A DNA stretch of 64,000 bases from Nocardioides zhouii (GCF_004137345.1 NZ_SDWV01000004.1:62001-126000), one strand, 5' to 3'; shown: positions 10,900 through 21,951, counted from the stretch's first letter. Made by a program: numbers and translations. The notes: generated by a model from the letters alone, not told the origin.

Positions 10900-12153
10900 A
10901 TGTCGTTGCCGCAGGTGCAGGCGCCGCTCACGCGTCGCGGGATCCCCCTCGAGCGCGACCTCCAGGTCCTCGCGCTGGGGTCCTTCGCGAACCGGTTCGG
11001 CGCCGGCGCGGTCATGACGACGAGCGCCCTCTACTTCACCCGGCAGGTCGGCTTCTCCGCCGCCGAGGTCGCCCTCGCACTGTCGGTGGCCGCGATCGTG
11101 GGCATCGTCGTACAGGTGCCCGCGGGCCACCTCGGCGACACCCGCGGCCCGCGCCGGGTGCTGACGCTCTGCATGGTCGGCGCGGCGCTCACCAGCGCGC
11201 TGCCGGTGCTCGCGCGTACGCCGTGGCAGCTGGCACTGCTTCTCGCACTGCTCGCCTTCTTCGAGCGCTCGGCCGGCTCGGTGCAGCAGGGCGTCATCGC
11301 GCAGCTCGCCACGGGCGGACGCGGGGTGCTCTTCAAGGCGTACCTCCGCGCGGTCACCAACACCGCGATCGGCCTCGGCTCGGTCTTCGGCGGCGCCGCG
11401 CTCGTGATCGACGAGTCCTGGGCGTACGTCGCCGTCTTCCTGATCAACGCGGTCTTCACCGGCTTCGCCGCCTGGAACTCCACGCGGCTACCCGACATGC
11501 CGGCGTACGTCCGCATCGAGGGCGAACCGCGGATGGCGGTGCTGCGCGACTGGCCCTACGTCGTCATCGTCGCGATCACCGGTCTCTTCTCGCTCCACTT
11601 CTTCGTGATGGAGCTCGGGCTCGCGCTCTACATCTCCCAGCGCACGGCCGCTCCCCCGGTCATGGTCGCCGTGCTGCTGATCATCAACACGGCCTGCGTC
11701 GCGTTCTTCCAGGTCCGCCTCTCACGGCGCGCCGACTCGGTCGAGGCCGGCGCCCGCGCCCTGGTGCGTGGTGCGATCTGGATCGCCGCCGGCTTCGCCG
11801 TGGTGGCCCTCGCCGACCGCGGCAACGCGACGTTCGCCATCCTGGTGCTCGTCGCCGGCTCCCTGCTCCACGTGGTCGGCGAGATGATCGGCTCCGGCGG
11901 GCAGTGGGGCCTGCAGATGGGCCTCGCCCCTCACGAACGCCAGGGGCAGTACCAGGGCTTCGCCGGCCTCGGGTTCAGCGTGATGGCCGTCGTCGGGCCA
12001 CCGGTCGTGACGCTGCTGTGCGTCCAGATGGGCGAGACCGGGTGGCTGGTCCTGGCAGGCCTGATGCTCGCCATCGCGCTCGTCTCGGTGCCGGCCTCCC
12101 GCTGGGCCCTCGCCTCGCGCGAGCGCTACGGCGTGCTCACCCACTCGGGCTGA
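10900..12153 (+). CDS. MFS transporter
   Basis: 417-residue integral membrane protein with about 12 hydrophobic segments. The loop between helices 2 and 3 carries an MFS signature-like GHLGDTRGPRRVL (compare GxxxDRxGRR). The substrate cannot be inferred; the nearest relatives by appearance are drug or metabolite exporters. The ATG at 10900 is preceded by GGGGGAATCG, a good Shine-Dalgarno, so the upstream TTG at 10870 is unlikely. It is divergent from mec-cysO-cysM, so a link to cysteine export is possible but unproven. Confidence 0.8.
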   Translation: MSLPQVQAPLTRRGIPLERDLQVLALGSFANRFGAGAVMTTSALYFTRQVGFSAAEVALALSVAAIVGIVVQVPAGHLGDTRGPRRVLTLCMVGAALTSALPVLARTPWQLALLLALLAFFERSAGSVQQGVIAQLATGGRGVLFKAYLRAVTNTAIGLGSVFGGAALVIDESWAYVAVFLINAVFTGFAAWNSTRLPDMPAYVRIEGEPRMAVLRDWPYVVIVAITGLFSLHFFVMELGLALYISQRTAAPPVMVAVLLIINTACVAFFQVRLSRRADSVEAGARALVRGAIWIAAGFAVVALADRGNATFAILVLVAGSLLHVVGEMIGSGGQWGLQMGLAPHERQGQYQGFAGLGFSVMAVVGPPVVTLLCVQMGETGWLVLAGLMLAIALVSVPASRWALASRERYGVLTHSG

Positions 12154-12204
12154 CCGCCTGGTCGGCACCTGGCGCGGGCGTCATCTGGGCCGAGCGGCGG
12201 CGAC

Positions 12205-13413
12205 TCACGCCCAGATCGCCGCGGGGATCCCGTCGGAGAAGACCTCCGGGACCTCCGGGAACGACTCGGACACCCCGTGCGAGTGGCGTACGGCCGTCCA
12301 GGCGACCGCGCAGGCGTCGAGCAGGTCGTCCTCGCCGAACCCGGCTCCGCGGAACCACGGCGGCGCCACGATCCCGTGCGCGGCGAGGGCCTCGCGCCGG
12401 GCGCGTACGCCGTCCGGGTCCTTCTTGCGGGCCAGGATCGGGGAGCCGGCCATCCGCGCGAAGCTGACCTCGGGATGCACCTCGATCACCTCGACGCCGG
12501 GCCGGCCGCGCACCCAGTCGTCGACCTGGAGGACCTTCTCCCGCAAGGCGTACGCCTGGGCGCTGACGCTGGTGCGGCCGTCGGTCGCGGCCAGGTTGGC
12601 CGCCCGACCGGCCTCGTACGACGGCGCCTCGAGCGCGGCTCGTACGGGGGTCGAGAAGACCGACGAGGACTTGCCGACGAGCACGCGGCGGGCCTCGGCG
12701 TCGGCCAGCCGGCCGCTGGTGTCGGGCAGGCCGATCGGGATGTCGACGGCGACCACGGCGATGTCATGGGCCTCTCGGACGAGGCCGACGAGCTCGGTGA
12801 TGGTGGCGGCGACGAAGACCGATGCTCGCCGGTCAGGGTCGAGCACGACGCCCACCCAGCCGGCGGGACAGGCGTCGACGCCCAGCACCGGGGCGTACGG
12901 CGCGAGCAGGACCGGCGGTGCGACGTCGTCCTGTCCCTCGGGCGCGACGAACCGCGCCTCGCACTCGTCGCTCGTCGCCGCCTCGATCCGGCCCAGCATG
13001 AGGTCGGTCATCGGCGGCAGGGAGGCCAGCGGCCACCAGCGCACCTCGCTGGACTCGTCGTCGGCGACATGGGCGTCGCCCTCGAGCCAGGTGCAGGCGA
13101 AGGTCAGGTCGAGGTAGGCGGCGCGATCGCCGTTGGCGTGGACGATCTCGGGGTGGGCGGCCGTCGAGGCCAGGCGGTCCACGCGGGCCCGGACGCCGGT
13201 CTCCTCGAGCACCTCGCGCGCCGCAGCGACAGCTGGCTCCTCCCCCGGGTCGACGATCCCGGTGACCGGCGTCCAGCGGCCGTTGTCCGACCGCTTCACG
13301 AGCAGCACCTCGTCGCCCCGGCGTACGACCGCGGTGACGGCGGGCAGCCAGAGCGGGTGGTCGCTGCCGATCTTCTCCCGGATGGCGACGACGAAGTCGG
13401 GGACGGGGCTCAC
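12205..13413 (-). CDS. NUDIX hydrolase fused to DUF429 (RNase H-fold) domain
   Basis: 402 residues, two domains. Residues ~1-150 are a NUDIX hydrolase; the box reads GIVDPGEEPAVAAAREVLEETG, matching the GX5EX7REUXEEXGU pattern. Residues ~165-400 are DUF429, predicted to have an RNase H-like fold, with VLGVDACPAGWVGVV at its start, VAVDIPIGLPD, a VHPEVSFARM block and DDLLDACAVAWTA at the end. DUF429 is normally a stand-alone protein. GTG overlaps the upstream DUF2017 stop (GTGA), so it belongs to the clpS operon. Nucleotide clean-up or nucleic-acid surveillance is only a guess. Confidence 0.8.
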   Translation of the reverse strand: MSPVPDFVVAIREKIGSDHPLWLPAVTAVVRRGDEVLLVKRSDNGRWTPVTGIVDPGEEPAVAAAREVLEETGVRARVDRLASTAAHPEIVHANGDRAAYLDLTFACTWLEGDAHVADDESSEVRWWPLASLPPMTDLMLGRIEAATSDECEARFVAPEGQDDVAPPVLLAPYAPVLGVDACPAGWVGVVLDPDRRASVFVAATITELVGLVREAHDIAVVAVDIPIGLPDTSGRLADAEARRVLVGKSSSVFSTPVRAALEAPSYEAGRAANLAATDGRTSVSAQAYALREKVLQVDDWVRGRPGVEVIEVHPEVSFARMAGSPILARKKDPDGVRARREALAAHGIVAPPWFRGAGFGEDDLLDACAVAWTAVRHSHGVSESFPEVPEVFSDGIPAAIWA

Positions 13414-14000
13414 GAGGTGAGCGCCTCGATCACCGTCTCCTGGAGGTAGCCGACCCACTCGTAGATGTCGTGCGCCTGGGCGCGCGGGTCGTCGTCGGGC
13501 AGCGAGTGCCAGTAGTCCTCGTCGCCTGCCTCGACCCCGAGCCGGGTGGCCAGGGCGAGCCGGATGTCGGTGAAGGCGCGCATCCAGGAATCCGCCTCCG
13601 CGCGGGTCAGCTCGACGTCGATCACCAGCCCCTCCTCGTTCAGCTCGGGCGGTAGCCCGGCGTCCTCGAGGGTGTCGATGAGCAGCCCCGACGCCGCCGC
13701 CTTGCCGTCGCGCAGGCCGCCCTCGGTGAAGCGGCGGAAGTCCGAGGCCGCCTCCTCGTCGTCGGGGTACGCCGTCGGGAAGAGCCGCGCCAGCACCGGG
13801 TCGTCCGGCGGCGACGTCGCGCCGGAGAACTCGACCATCAGGGCCTCGAAGGGATCGGCTGACGGACCCGGCGGCTCCGCGCGCTCGTTGCGCAGCAGCT
13901 CGATCATCTGCGAGGCCAGCGACCTCAGGAGGTCGGCCTCGAAGCCGCTGAAGGTGGCGATGACGCGTCCGGACTTGCGGTGGTGCTCGAAGCCGCTCAC
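13410..14000 (-). CDS. DUF2017 protein, ClpS partner gene
   Basis: 196 residues of the actinobacterial DUF2017 family, with no known biochemical role. The family is almost always encoded beside clpS, as here: the GTG follows the clpS TGA with no intervening base. The acidic, helical sequence and the absence of catalytic motifs fit an adaptor or accessory factor for ClpS/ClpC proteolysis, which is inference from context only. Confidence 0.85.
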   Translation of the reverse strand: MSGFEHHRKSGRVIATFSGFEADLLRSLASQMIELLRNERAEPPGPSADPFEALMVEFSGATSPPDDPVLARLFPTAYPDDEEAASDFRRFTEGGLRDGKAAASGLLIDTLEDAGLPPELNEEGLVIDVELTRAEADSWMRAFTDIRLALATRLGVEAGDEDYWHSLPDDDPRAQAHDIYEWVGYLQETVIEALTS

Positions 14001-14297
14001 TCAGGTGGCCTTCTCCATCGTCGCCCACAGGCCGTACTCGTGCATGGCCTGCACGTCGCGCTCCATCTCCTCGCGCGTGCCGGTGGAGACGGCCGACTTG
14101 CCGTCGGTGTGCACCTGCAGCATCAGCTTCTCGGCCTTCTTCTTGTCGTAGCCGAAATAGGTCTGGAAGACGTAGGACACGTAGGACATGAGGTTCACCG
14201 GGTCGTCCCACACGAGCGTCACCCACGGCTTGGCCAGGAAGGTGATCTCGTCGGGAGTCAGGGTCGGCTCGACCTCAACGGGACTGGCGGCTGACAC
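14001..14297 (-). CDS. clpS: ATP-dependent Clp protease adaptor ClpS
   Basis: 98 residues. ClpS delivers N-degron substrates to ClpC-ClpP. The core [20 protein letters not shown] and the [18 protein letters not shown] helix match ClpS; the DDPVN pocket residues that contact N-terminal bulky residues are intact. GTG at 14297 is in frame and gives the usual actinobacterial N terminus; the reading frame upstream has no better start. First gene of clpS-DUF2017-NUDIX/DUF429. Confidence 0.92.
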   Translation of the reverse strand: MSAASPVEVEPTLTPDEITFLAKPWVTLVWDDPVNLMSYVSYVFQTYFGYDKKKAEKLMLQVHTDGKSAVSTGTREEMERDVQAMHEYGLWATMEKAT

Positions 14298-14323
14298 GGT
14301 CCCATCGTGGCACAGTGTCGGTC

Positions 14324-15610
14324 GTGACCGGCACACCCGCGCTCCTGACCGACCACTACGAGCTCACCATGGTCCAGGCCGCCCGCCAGTCCGGCACGGC
14401 GGACCGCAGGTCGGTCTTCGAGCTCTTCCCGCGGCGGCTGCCGGAGGGTCGCAGGTACGGCGTGGTGGCCGGCGTCGGCCGTGCGCTCGACGCGATCGAG
14501 TCGTTCCGCTTCGACGCGGCCGCGATCGCATCGCTCGAGGGCGTCGTCGACCCCGACATGCTCGACTGGCTCGCTTCCTACCGCTTCACCGGCGACGTGT
14601 GGGGCTACGCCGAGGGCGAGGCCTACTTCCCGCACTCGCCGCTGCTGATGGTGGAGGGCACCTTCGCCGAGGCGGTCCTGCTGGAGACCGTGCTGCTCTC
14701 CATCTACAACCACGACTCCGCCATCGCCTCGGCGGCGTCGCGGATGACGCTGGCCGCCGGCGAGCGGCCCTGCATCGAGATGGGCTCGCGCCGTACGCAC
14801 GAGGAGGCGGCCGTGGCCGCCGCACGTGCGGCGTACGTCGCCGGCTTCGACGCGACCAGCAACCTCGCGGCGCGCCAGCGGTACGGCGTCCCCTCAGCGG
14901 GCACCGCCGCCCACTCGTTCACGCTGCTCCACGACGACGAGGCCGACGCCTTCCGGGCCCAGGTGCAGACACTGGGTGTCGGCACCACGCTGCTGGTCGA
15001 CACGTACGACGTCGGCGAGGCGGTGCGGCTGGCCGTCGAGGTCGCCGGCACCGGGCTGGGCGCCGTCCGGCTCGACTCCGGCGACCTCGGGCTCGTCGCG
15101 CGGGAGGTGCGGGCCCAGCTCGACGAGCTCGGCGCCACGCAGACCAGGATCGTGGTCACCAGCGACCTCGACGAGCACGCCATCGCCGCGCTGGCCGCCG
15201 CACCCGTCGACGCGTACGGCGTGGGCACCCAGCTCGTGACCGGCTCGGGACACCCCACGTGCGGCTTCGTCTACAAGCTCGTCGCGCGCGAGGGAAGCGA
15301 CGGCGAGCTGGTGTCAGTGGCCAAGAGGTCGAAGGACAAGGTGTCGGTCGGCGGTCGGAAGTACGCCCTGCGCCGCCGCTCCCCCGCCGGGACCGCGCAG
15401 GCCGAGGTCGTCGGCATCGGCGACCAACCGGCGGACGACGGCAACGATCGGAACCTCCTCGTCCCCCTGGTACGCGCCGGCGAGGCGGTCGGCCGGGCCA
15501 CGCTCGAGGAGGCCCGCGCCCGCCACCGCGCCTCGCTCGACGAGCTGCCGCGCGCCGTCACGATGATGTCCGCCGGGGAGCCCGTGATCCCGACCGTCTT
15601 CGAGCGCTAA
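14324..15610 (+). CDS. pncB: Nicotinate phosphoribosyltransferase
   Basis: 428 residues. Converts nicotinate and PRPP to nicotinate mononucleotide in NAD salvage. Typical blocks are [24 protein letters not shown], the histidine loop [17 protein letters not shown], and [25 protein letters not shown] at 14315 is also in frame; I prefer 14324 because CACAGT lies 7 bases upstream. It is followed 9 bases later by nicotinamidase, so both salvage steps are adjacent. In mycobacteria pncB1 also lies beside clpS. Confidence 0.92.
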   Translation: MTGTPALLTDHYELTMVQAARQSGTADRRSVFELFPRRLPEGRRYGVVAGVGRALDAIESFRFDAAAIASLEGVVDPDMLDWLASYRFTGDVWGYAEGEAYFPHSPLLMVEGTFAEAVLLETVLLSIYNHDSAIASAASRMTLAAGERPCIEMGSRRTHEEAAVAAARAAYVAGFDATSNLAARQRYGVPSAGTAAHSFTLLHDDEADAFRAQVQTLGVGTTLLVDTYDVGEAVRLAVEVAGTGLGAVRLDSGDLGLVAREVRAQLDELGATQTRIVVTSDLDEHAIAALAAAPVDAYGVGTQLVTGSGHPTCGFVYKLVAREGSDGELVSVAKRSKDKVSVGGRKYALRRRSPAGTAQAEVVGIGDQPADDGNDRNLLVPLVRAGEAVGRATLEEARARHRASLDELPRAVTMMSAGEPVIPTVFER

Positions 15611-15619
15611 CCTCGGCAG

Positions 15620-16195
15620 ATGACACGCGCGCTGATCGTGGTCGACGTCCAGAACGACTTCTGCGAGGGCGGGTCCCTCCCGGTCGTCGGCGGTGCGCGC
15701 GTGGCCGCGGACATCGGGGAGCTGCTGCACCGCTGGCACTCACGCCACGAGGACGGGCCGACGTACGACGTCGTGGTCGCGACGAAGGACCACCACGTCG
15801 ACCCGGGCCACCACTGGTCGCTCAAGCCCGACTTCGCCGAGTCGTGGCCGGTGCACTGCAAGGTGGGGTCCGAGGGCGCGGGCTTCCACCCCAACCTCGA
15901 CCCGCAGCCCTTCGACGAGGTGTTCTACAAGGGCGAGCACGAGGCGGCGTACTCCGGCTTCGAGGGACGTACGGCGGCGGGTGAGCAGCTCGCGGAGTGG
16001 CTCCGCGCCCGGGACGTCACGGACGTCGACGTGTGCGGCATCGCGACCGACCACTGCGTCCGGGCGACCGCGCTGGACAGCGCGAGCGAGGGCTTCGCCA
16101 CCCGGGTGCTCACCCGGTTGTGCGCCGGGGTCGCCGAGGACACGACTGCGGCCGCCATCACCGAGATGACGGGCGCGGGCATCGAGATCGCCTGA
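15620..16195 (+). CDS. pncA: Nicotinamidase
   Basis: 191 residues of the isochorismatase-like hydrolase fold. Deamidates nicotinamide to nicotinate, the substrate of the preceding PncB. The catalytic triad is visible: Asp in VVDVQNDFC, Lys in ATKDHH, and Cys in GIATDHCVRAT; the DPGHH histidines fit the metal site. TAACCT stands 6 bases before the ATG, so it can also be transcribed separately as a leaderless message despite the 9-base gap. Confidence 0.93.
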   Translation: MTRALIVVDVQNDFCEGGSLPVVGGARVAADIGELLHRWHSRHEDGPTYDVVVATKDHHVDPGHHWSLKPDFAESWPVHCKVGSEGAGFHPNLDPQPFDEVFYKGEHEAAYSGFEGRTAAGEQLAEWLRARDVTDVDVCGIATDHCVRATALDSASEGFATRVLTRLCAGVAEDTTAAAITEMTGAGIEIA

Positions 16196-16204
16196 CCGGC
16201 CGGG

Positions 16205-16741
16205 TCAGCACCACTTCTCGGTGACCGTACGCAGCACCTTGACGGTGCGCGCGGTGCCGGCGCCGAGCGCCTTGAACTGCTTCGAGGCCAGCACCTTCGA
16301 GGTGTGGATGTTGCCGTCGAGCAACACGTAGGCCGCGCACTCCTCGACGACGATCGTCTCGCCGGCGTGCTCGAGCGCGTGGACGGCCTCCGCGGTGGCC
16401 GCGGTCGGCGCCGTCGAGTAGAGCGTCACGTAGTGCTGGCCGGACGGGTCGTGCTCGGTATGCAGCTCCTCGGCACGCGCGGTGAGCGCGGCCAGGTCGC
16501 CGGTCGTGAAGACGATCGTGGGGACCTCGAACCCGGCCTCGGCGGCGTACGCCTTCTCCAGCGCCGCCTGCACCTTGGCGACGGACCGTGCGGAATGTGT
16601 CAGCCGGACGTTGCCGGTGTTGATGTAGGTCTCCACGTCGCGGCCGCCCGCTGCCTCCGTCGCGGCCCTGATCGCGTCCTTCGGGAACTTCCGGGTCGGA
16701 CCGAGGTTGATCGCACGCAGGAAGGCGACGTAGGTGGGCAC
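16205..16741 (-). CDS. DUF1697 family protein
   Basis: 178 residues of DUF1697, a widespread cytoplasmic family without assigned function. Recognised by the opening PTYVAFLRAINLGP and the TYINTGNVRL block. GTG has CATACT 7 bases upstream, a near-consensus leaderless -10, although the lipoprotein gene ends only 14 bases upstream. Confidence 0.85.
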   Translation of the reverse strand: MPTYVAFLRAINLGPTRKFPKDAIRAATEAAGGRDVETYINTGNVRLTHSARSVAKVQAALEKAYAAEAGFEVPTIVFTTGDLAALTARAEELHTEHDPSGQHYVTLYSTAPTAATAEAVHALEHAGETIVVEECAAYVLLDGNIHTSKVLASKQFKALGAGTARTVKVLRTVTEKWC

Positions 16742-16755
16742 CTAGAGGAGTATGC

Positions 16756-17556
16756 CTAGCGCCTGCACTGGCTGGGCGGGGTCACCTTGGGGTCGAAGAC
16801 GAACTTCGGCGGGGCGATGCTCTTGTCGTTGGTCGACTCCTTCATCGTCATCGACCACCAGCCCACGCGGGCGTCGAGCGATGCGCGCTGGGCCTTGGGG
16901 AGCTTGCTCCACATGCCGGCCACGTCGACGCCGACCTCGATCAGGTGCCCGTGCGGCTCGATGAATGCCTTGGCCTCGGTGTCGTACGGCAGCGACGGAA
17001 CGACCTTGAACAGGCCCTTGGGCAGGCCCGCCAGCACGTCCTTGTAGCCGAGGGACACGTTCACGTCCTCGCCGTCGGCGGAGAGCGCACGACCCTCGGT
17101 GAGCGCCCACTTGGGGTCGAGCACGCGGGGCAGGCCCCAGCTGTAGTCCTCGTCGTCGGTGATGTCGACCCAGCAGTCGTTGGAGCCCGGACCCCACGCC
17201 TCGCTGTTGAAGTAGGTGCGGTCGTTGACGACGAGGTAGTCGATCTGCTGCGCGTTGCCGTCGAGCGTGGTGTCCATCGAGACCTCGCTGTAGCCCGTGG
17301 ACGGGCTGAAGCGGGAGGAGAGGTCGAGGATGCGCCTGCCACCCTTGTCGGGGCTCTTGGTCAGCATCTGACCGTGCCACTCGACGATGCCCATCTTGTC
17401 GACCTGGGTGACCATGCCGGTCAGCTGCTCCCCCAAGAGCGCGGCTCCCGTGGCCTTCGGCTCGGCGGCGGTGCCCGAACCTCCGCATCCGGACAGGACC
17501 ATGAGCGCGCCGGCAGCCAGAGCTGCGGCGTGGGCGGCCTTGGTACGTCGCGTCAC
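16756..17556 (-). CDS. Lipoprotein of unknown function
   Basis: 266 residues. The signal sequence ends in a lipobox, VLSGC, so the mature protein is anchored to the outer face of the membrane. The body has the style of LppX/LprG-like or DUF-type beta-rich lipoproteins (VDKMGIVEWHGQM, YLVVNDRTYFNSEAWG), but I do not recognise a defined family. GTG at 17556 is preferred over 17583 because GAGGA lies upstream and gives a normal signal peptide length. Confidence 0.75.
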   Translation of the reverse strand: MTRRTKAAHAAALAAGALMVLSGCGGSGTAAEPKATGAALLGEQLTGMVTQVDKMGIVEWHGQMLTKSPDKGGRRILDLSSRFSPSTGYSEVSMDTTLDGNAQQIDYLVVNDRTYFNSEAWGPGSNDCWVDITDDEDYSWGLPRVLDPKWALTEGRALSADGEDVNVSLGYKDVLAGLPKGLFKVVPSLPYDTEAKAFIEPHGHLIEVGVDVAGMWSKLPKAQRASLDARVGWWSMTMKESTNDKSIAPPKFVFDPKVTPPSQCRR

Positions 17557-17653
17557 TGGGGTGTCCTCGATCGGTGCGGGCAAGACGAGCGCGGTGCTCG
17601 ATTTCGCAGCCTAGAACTCCCGCAGGAACCTGTCAGACAAACCGAAGATCTGG

Positions 17654-18568
17654 TCAGGTCGCCATCCAGCGCCGGGCCGCCACCACGACGGCGTCGGTGA
17701 GCTCGCCGACCAGCGACGACCCGAGCCGCCAGTGCTGCCAGTACAGCGCGACCTCGGGCCGGCGGCCCGGCACCAGCTCGACCAGCTCGCCGCGCTCGAG
17801 CTCCGCGGCGACGTCGGACTCCGGCAGCAGGCCCCACCCCATCCCGACGCGGATCGCGCGGTCGAACTCGCGTACGGACGGCAGGTAGGTCACCGGCGGG
17901 GCAAGGTGGCGCCGCGTGACCCGGCGGACGAAGTCGTGCTGGAGGGAGTCGTTGCGGTCGAACGCCACGATCGGCGCCTCGGCCAGCGTGGCCGAGCCGA
18001 TCCCGTCGGCGAAGTGCTGCGCGTGGAAGTCGCGGGTGGCGACCGCGGCGTACCGCAACCGACCCAGCCGGACGACGCGACAGCCGGGCACCGGCCGGGG
18101 CTCGCCCGTGATCGCGGCCATCACCTCGCCGCGGCGGAGCCGCTCGGCCGTGCGGGTGTGGTCCTCGCGGACCACCTCGAAGACCACGCGGTGCCGGCTC
18201 TGCACCTCGGCGAGGGCATCGACGAACCAGCCGTAGAGGGCGTCGGCGTTCACCGCGATCGGGAGCGAGGTGTACGCCGTGCCGCCGGCGTCGGCCTCGT
18301 CCTCCACCAGCTCGGCGACCGCCTCGCGCTCCAGGAGCTCGGTCTGCGTGGCCAGCCGTACGAGCACCAGGCCGGCCTCGGTCGGCTCCAGCGGCTTGAC
18401 CCGGTGGAGCAGCACCCGGCCGATCCGCGTCTCCAGCGCCTTGATCCGCTGGCTCACCGCGGAGGGGGTCACGTGCAGGTCGCGGGCGGCCGCCTCGAAG
18501 GTGCCGAGCCGCACCGCGACCGCCAGTGTGCGCAGCGCCACAGGGTCCAGCTGAGTGATGTCTTTCAT
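17654..18568 (-). CDS. LysR-family regulator, ArgP/LysG-like
   Basis: 304 residues. N-terminal winged HTH (LGTFEAAARDLHVTPSAVSQRIKALE), then a substrate-binding domain. It is divergent from a LysE-type exporter, the classic LysG-LysE arrangement in which LysG senses basic amino acids and activates the exporter. The SAVSQRIKALE helix is close to ArgP/LysG. The ATG at 18568 has TAGGAT 8 bases upstream. It probably represses itself from the operator between the two genes. Confidence 0.88.
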   Translation of the reverse strand: MKDITQLDPVALRTLAVAVRLGTFEAAARDLHVTPSAVSQRIKALETRIGRVLLHRVKPLEPTEAGLVLVRLATQTELLEREAVAELVEDEADAGGTAYTSLPIAVNADALYGWFVDALAEVQSRHRVVFEVVREDHTRTAERLRRGEVMAAITGEPRPVPGCRVVRLGRLRYAAVATRDFHAQHFADGIGSATLAEAPIVAFDRNDSLQHDFVRRVTRRHLAPPVTYLPSVREFDRAIRVGMGWGLLPESDVAAELERGELVELVPGRRPEVALYWQHWRLGSSLVGELTDAVVVAARRWMAT

Positions 18569-18570
18569 AG

Positions 18571-18583
18571 TTAGAGATCCTAA
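18571..18583. promoter_or_regulatory. LysR-type operator (T-N11-A) between argP-like and lysE-like genes
   Basis: TTAG-AGATC-CTAA, a 4+5+4 inverted repeat whose outer T and A are exactly 11 bases apart, the LysR-family consensus. It starts 2 bases upstream of the regulator start and covers its -10 region, so it could serve autoregulation; the exporter start is 58 bases away. Confidence 0.55.
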
Positions 18584-18640
18584 TGATTCGTCAGAATAGT
18601 TCGCTGGATTGTAGGCAGCGCGCGTCCTACCGTTGGCAGC

Positions 18641-19240
18641 ATGTTCCAGGTTGCTCTCACCGGTCTTCTCACCGGACTCGCTCTCATCGTTGCCGTCGGC
18701 GCTCAGAACGCCTTCCTCCTGCGTCAGGGGATCCGCGGCGAGCACGTCCTGCCCATCGTGCTGACGTGCCTGGTCTCGGACGTTGTCGCGATCACCCTCG
18801 GCGTGGCCGGCCTCGGCGTCGTCCTCGAGCGCTGGCCGGCGGTCCTGCCGGTCGCGCAGGTGCTCGGCGGGGTCTACCTCATCGCGTTCGGCGTGCACGC
18901 AGCCATGCGGGCCTGGCGCCCGACGAAGCTCGACGCGGGCGACGGCGTAGCCATGACCACCGGCCGCGCGGTGCTGCTGACGCTGGCCCTCACCTGGCTC
19001 AACCCGCACTTCTACCTGGACGCCGTCCTCATGCTCGGCACCGTGGCCAACAGCTTCGGCACCGACCGCTGGTGGTTCCTTGCGGGCACCCTCATCGCCA
19101 GCGTGCTCTGGTTCTTCGGCCTCGGCTACGGGGCCCGCCTGCTGCGCGGCCTCTTCGCCCGGCCGGCCGCCTGGCGCGTGCTCGACTCGGCGATCGCCGT
19201 CATCATGGGCGCGCTCGGCGTGGGCCTGCTGGCCCACTGA
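18641..19240 (+). CDS. LysE/ArgO-family amino acid exporter
   Basis: 199-residue membrane protein with six hydrophobic helices. It has the family N terminus (GLALIVAVGAQNAFLLRQGIRG) and LTWLNPHFYLDAV in the fourth helix region, both characteristic of LysE/ArgO. Expected to export lysine and/or arginine and to be activated by the divergent LysR regulator. TACCGT stands 7 bases before the ATG, so the message is probably leaderless. Confidence 0.9.
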   Translation: MFQVALTGLLTGLALIVAVGAQNAFLLRQGIRGEHVLPIVLTCLVSDVVAITLGVAGLGVVLERWPAVLPVAQVLGGVYLIAFGVHAAMRAWRPTKLDAGDGVAMTTGRAVLLTLALTWLNPHFYLDAVLMLGTVANSFGTDRWWFLAGTLIASVLWFFGLGYGARLLRGLFARPAAWRVLDSAIAVIMGALGVGLLAH

Positions 19241-19253
19241 TCAAGGGCCGGGC

Positions 19254-20051
19254 CTACTCGACGGCGAAGCCGGTCCCCTGCTCGGCCATCGCCTCGCGCA
19301 GCCGCGTGATGGCGATCGGACCGACGCCGTGGATCGCGGCGAGCCCTGCGGCGGAGTACGCCGTCACCTGTTCGAGCGTGGTGACCCCGACCTCACGCAG
19401 TGCCCGCGTCGCGGGAGCGCCGATGCTCCTCGGGAGCGGGGTTCCCGTCGCCCGCGGCGCCCGTACGCGCGGCGCCGGCAGACCGGCGTCGACGACGGCC
19501 TCGCCGCGGGGCGACAGCAGGTAGCCGATCGCCAGCGACTCGGTCAGCCCGAGCTCCTTGAGCTTGCGCACGTCCTTCTTGAAGTCCGCGGTCTCCCGCC
19601 CGACCTGAGCGGCGAGGTCAGGAGCCCGGACGGTCGGGTTGAGATCGATCAGGTCGAGGGCCTCCCGCGTCCACGGGCCGTACGCCGACGACGCGTCGAG
19701 CCGATCGAGCCGGGCGGTGATCGTCGCGATCTCGTCAGCGTCGGGCACCGCGGTGCGCAGCGCCTCGCGGGGGTCGGGTCCGGCGTACGCCAGTCCGATC
19801 CGCCAGGCCGGGTCGGTCGAGCGGGCGGACAGGGCCTGCTTCAGCGCGGTGAGCGACGGCGCTCCCGCCCGTCGAGCGTCGTCCGCCCGCAGGCCGGCGA
19901 TGCTGACCTGCTCGACCGAGGTGACCTCGAGCAGGCCGACCGCCGTACGCATCCGGGTGCCGACGACGACCCGCGGCCGCGCCCAGCGGCGGAACGCGAG
20001 GTCGATGGTGCCGGCCTTGATCGCGGCCAGCTCGGCCGGGCGGATCATCAT
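19254..20051 (-). CDS. ASCH-like plus helix-hairpin-helix protein
   Basis: 265 residues. The first ~60 residues (IRPAELAAIKAGTIDLAFRRW, then VVVGTRMRTAVGLLEVTSV) look like an ASCH/PUA-type RNA-binding fold. The middle has a winged-helix-like stretch (VGRETADFKKDVRKLKELGLTESL). The C terminus is a DNA-binding helix-hairpin-helix (GAPATRALREVGVTTLEQV, AAIHGVGPIAITRLREAM). No nuclease motif is seen. The domain reading is mine and only moderately certain. The ATG has TAGGCT 6 bases upstream. Confidence 0.65.
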   Translation of the reverse strand: MMIRPAELAAIKAGTIDLAFRRWARPRVVVGTRMRTAVGLLEVTSVEQVSIAGLRADDARRAGAPSLTALKQALSARSTDPAWRIGLAYAGPDPREALRTAVPDADEIATITARLDRLDASSAYGPWTREALDLIDLNPTVRAPDLAAQVGRETADFKKDVRKLKELGLTESLAIGYLLSPRGEAVVDAGLPAPRVRAPRATGTPLPRSIGAPATRALREVGVTTLEQVTAYSAAGLAAIHGVGPIAITRLREAMAEQGTGFAVE

Positions 20052-20133
20052 GCGATCAGCCTAGGGTCTCGATACGCCCGGGTCGCGACCTCGCAGGCTC
20101 GGTCGCGGGGCGACTCGATCTGGCCGAGCCCAC

Positions 20134-20160
20134 GCGGCGACCTCGTCCCTCGGTCGCCGC
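20134..20160 (-). terminator. Hairpin terminator after hppD
   Basis: 9-bp perfect stem GCGGCGACC / GGTCGCCGC with a 9-base loop, 7 bases beyond the hppD stop. There is no T-run, as is common in actinobacteria. The gap also holds the 10-bp palindrome GGTCGCGACC (20081-20090). The GC-rich stretch 20062-20160 may be a dispersed extragenic repeat. Confidence 0.55.
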
Positions 20161-20166
20161 TGCTCG

Positions 20167-21951
<1,785 letters not shown>

